Assembly (NCBI RefSeq): GCF_031846345.1
Contig: NZ_JAVRHX010000004.1
Span: 186,001-250,000, forward strand
Source: Glaciecola petra
GTDB taxonomy: Bacteria > Pseudomonadota > Gammaproteobacteria > Enterobacterales > Alteromonadaceae
DNA length: 64,000 nt
Direction of reading: 5' to 3'
Shown here piece after piece: positions 63,825-64,000 of the stretch (the stretch's first letter is position 1; each line of letters begins with the position of its first letter). The notes beneath the pieces are model-generated. The model was not told the DNA's origin. It worked only from the letters and a program-made list of their open reading frames with translations, and ran no database searches. Made by a program: the position numbers and the translations under genes.

Positions 63825-64000
63825 ATGTCTATTCCTTTAGTATTTGACCCCATATACAGCCAGCTCGATTTACCCACAAAACATCGTTTTCCAATACAAA
63901 AATATCAAGGGATAAAAGATCGTCTTATCGCAGAAGGAGTATCTGAAAAACAGTTCTATCAACCCTCTCCACTCAAGCAGCAAGAACTTAGCTCAGTGTA
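63825..64000 (+). CDS. Histone deacetylase-family protein, 3' truncated by window edge
   Basis: Only the first 58 codons are present. The start MSIPLVFDPIYSQLDLP, then KHRFPIQKYQGIKDRL and FYQPSPL, matches the N-terminal pattern of bacterial histone deacetylase/acetoin-utilisation (AcuC-like) proteins, which are Zn-dependent deacetylases. The catalytic residues lie beyond the window. ATG 63825 fits homologues; an in-frame ATG at 63801 would overlap the phosphotransferase gene by 11 bp and add eight residues. It starts 13 bp after that gene and may be read through from it, but a role in polysaccharide synthesis is not implied by sequence. Confidence 0.75.
   Translation, partial: MSIPLVFDPIYSQLDLPTKHRFPIQKYQGIKDRLIAEGVSEKQFYQPSPLKQQELSSV

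Noticed and set aside
1..64000. CRISPR arrays, insertion sequences, prophage genes, tRNA or rRNA genes
   Set aside because: I looked for regularly spaced repeats, transposase or integrase motifs and tRNA-like cloverleaf ends and saw none; a dedicated scan would be needed to exclude small RNAs.

Overview
This window reads as the chromosome of a marine, AT-leaning gammaproteobacterium, most likely of the order Alteromonadales (Glaciecola/Paraglaciecola-like). The grounds are a large TonB-dependent receptor, CadC-like regulators with TPR tails, a LapG/LapD pair, a Vibrio-vps-like exopolysaccharide locus and a PEP-CTERM-type sorting signal. The placement is inferred from gene content; no rRNA or tRNA gene was found to confirm it.

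Left part (1-19.1 kb). After a truncated EamA-type permease and a Phd/VapC toxin-antitoxin pair comes a 17.5-kb leftward operon of four giant exported proteins: a 2183-aa lipoprotein, then 1094-aa and 1441-aa exported proteins, then an 1116-aa lipoprotein. They are joined by an 11-bp gap and two one-base start/stop overlaps. They share calcium-type modules (Calx-beta, thrombospondin-3-like Asp repeats) but match no system I recognise. This is the best candidate for an undescribed surface machine. A membrane-bound CadC-like wHTH/TolB-like/TPR regulator is transcribed divergently, across an AT-rich region with a perfect inverted repeat.

Middle (21.7-36.9 kb). A TPR/2OG-Fe(II) oxygenase-like protein diverges from a TonB-dependent receptor. 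A leftward moaB-moaC-moaD run is translationally coupled to an octaheme cytochrome with HEAT/TPR repeats. Then come a c-di-GMP phosphodiesterase with a decayed GGDEF domain, manC (GDP-mannose supply) and a secreted reprolysin-type metalloprotease with duplicated C-terminal carbohydrate-binding-like modules.

Right part (37.1-64 kb). This is a large exopolysaccharide/biofilm locus: pyruvyl transferase, Wzx flippase, a PEP-CTERM-like protein, two Wzy/ligase-like polymerases, two acyltransferases, a beta-propeller lipoprotein and four glycosyltransferases. LapG and LapD (c-di-GMP control of adhesin cleavage) follow. Next is an assembly/export operon (outer-membrane barrel, Wza-like exporter, Wzc-like tyrosine kinase, PHP phosphatase, VpsP-like protein), and divergently the initiating phosphoglycosyltransferase. 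A histone-deacetylase-family gene starts at the right edge.

Regulatory reading. The PEP-CTERM gene has a near-consensus sigma-54 promoter (GG-N10-GC) with paired 13-bp direct repeats 32 bp apart upstream, as expected for an enhancer-binding protein such as PrsR. A second good sigma-54 candidate precedes the export operon and a weaker one precedes the glycosyltransferase operon. Sorting, polymer export and glycosyltransfer may therefore be co-controlled. Two membrane-protein genes (from 42022 and 54769) lack a canonical start codon where homology expects one.
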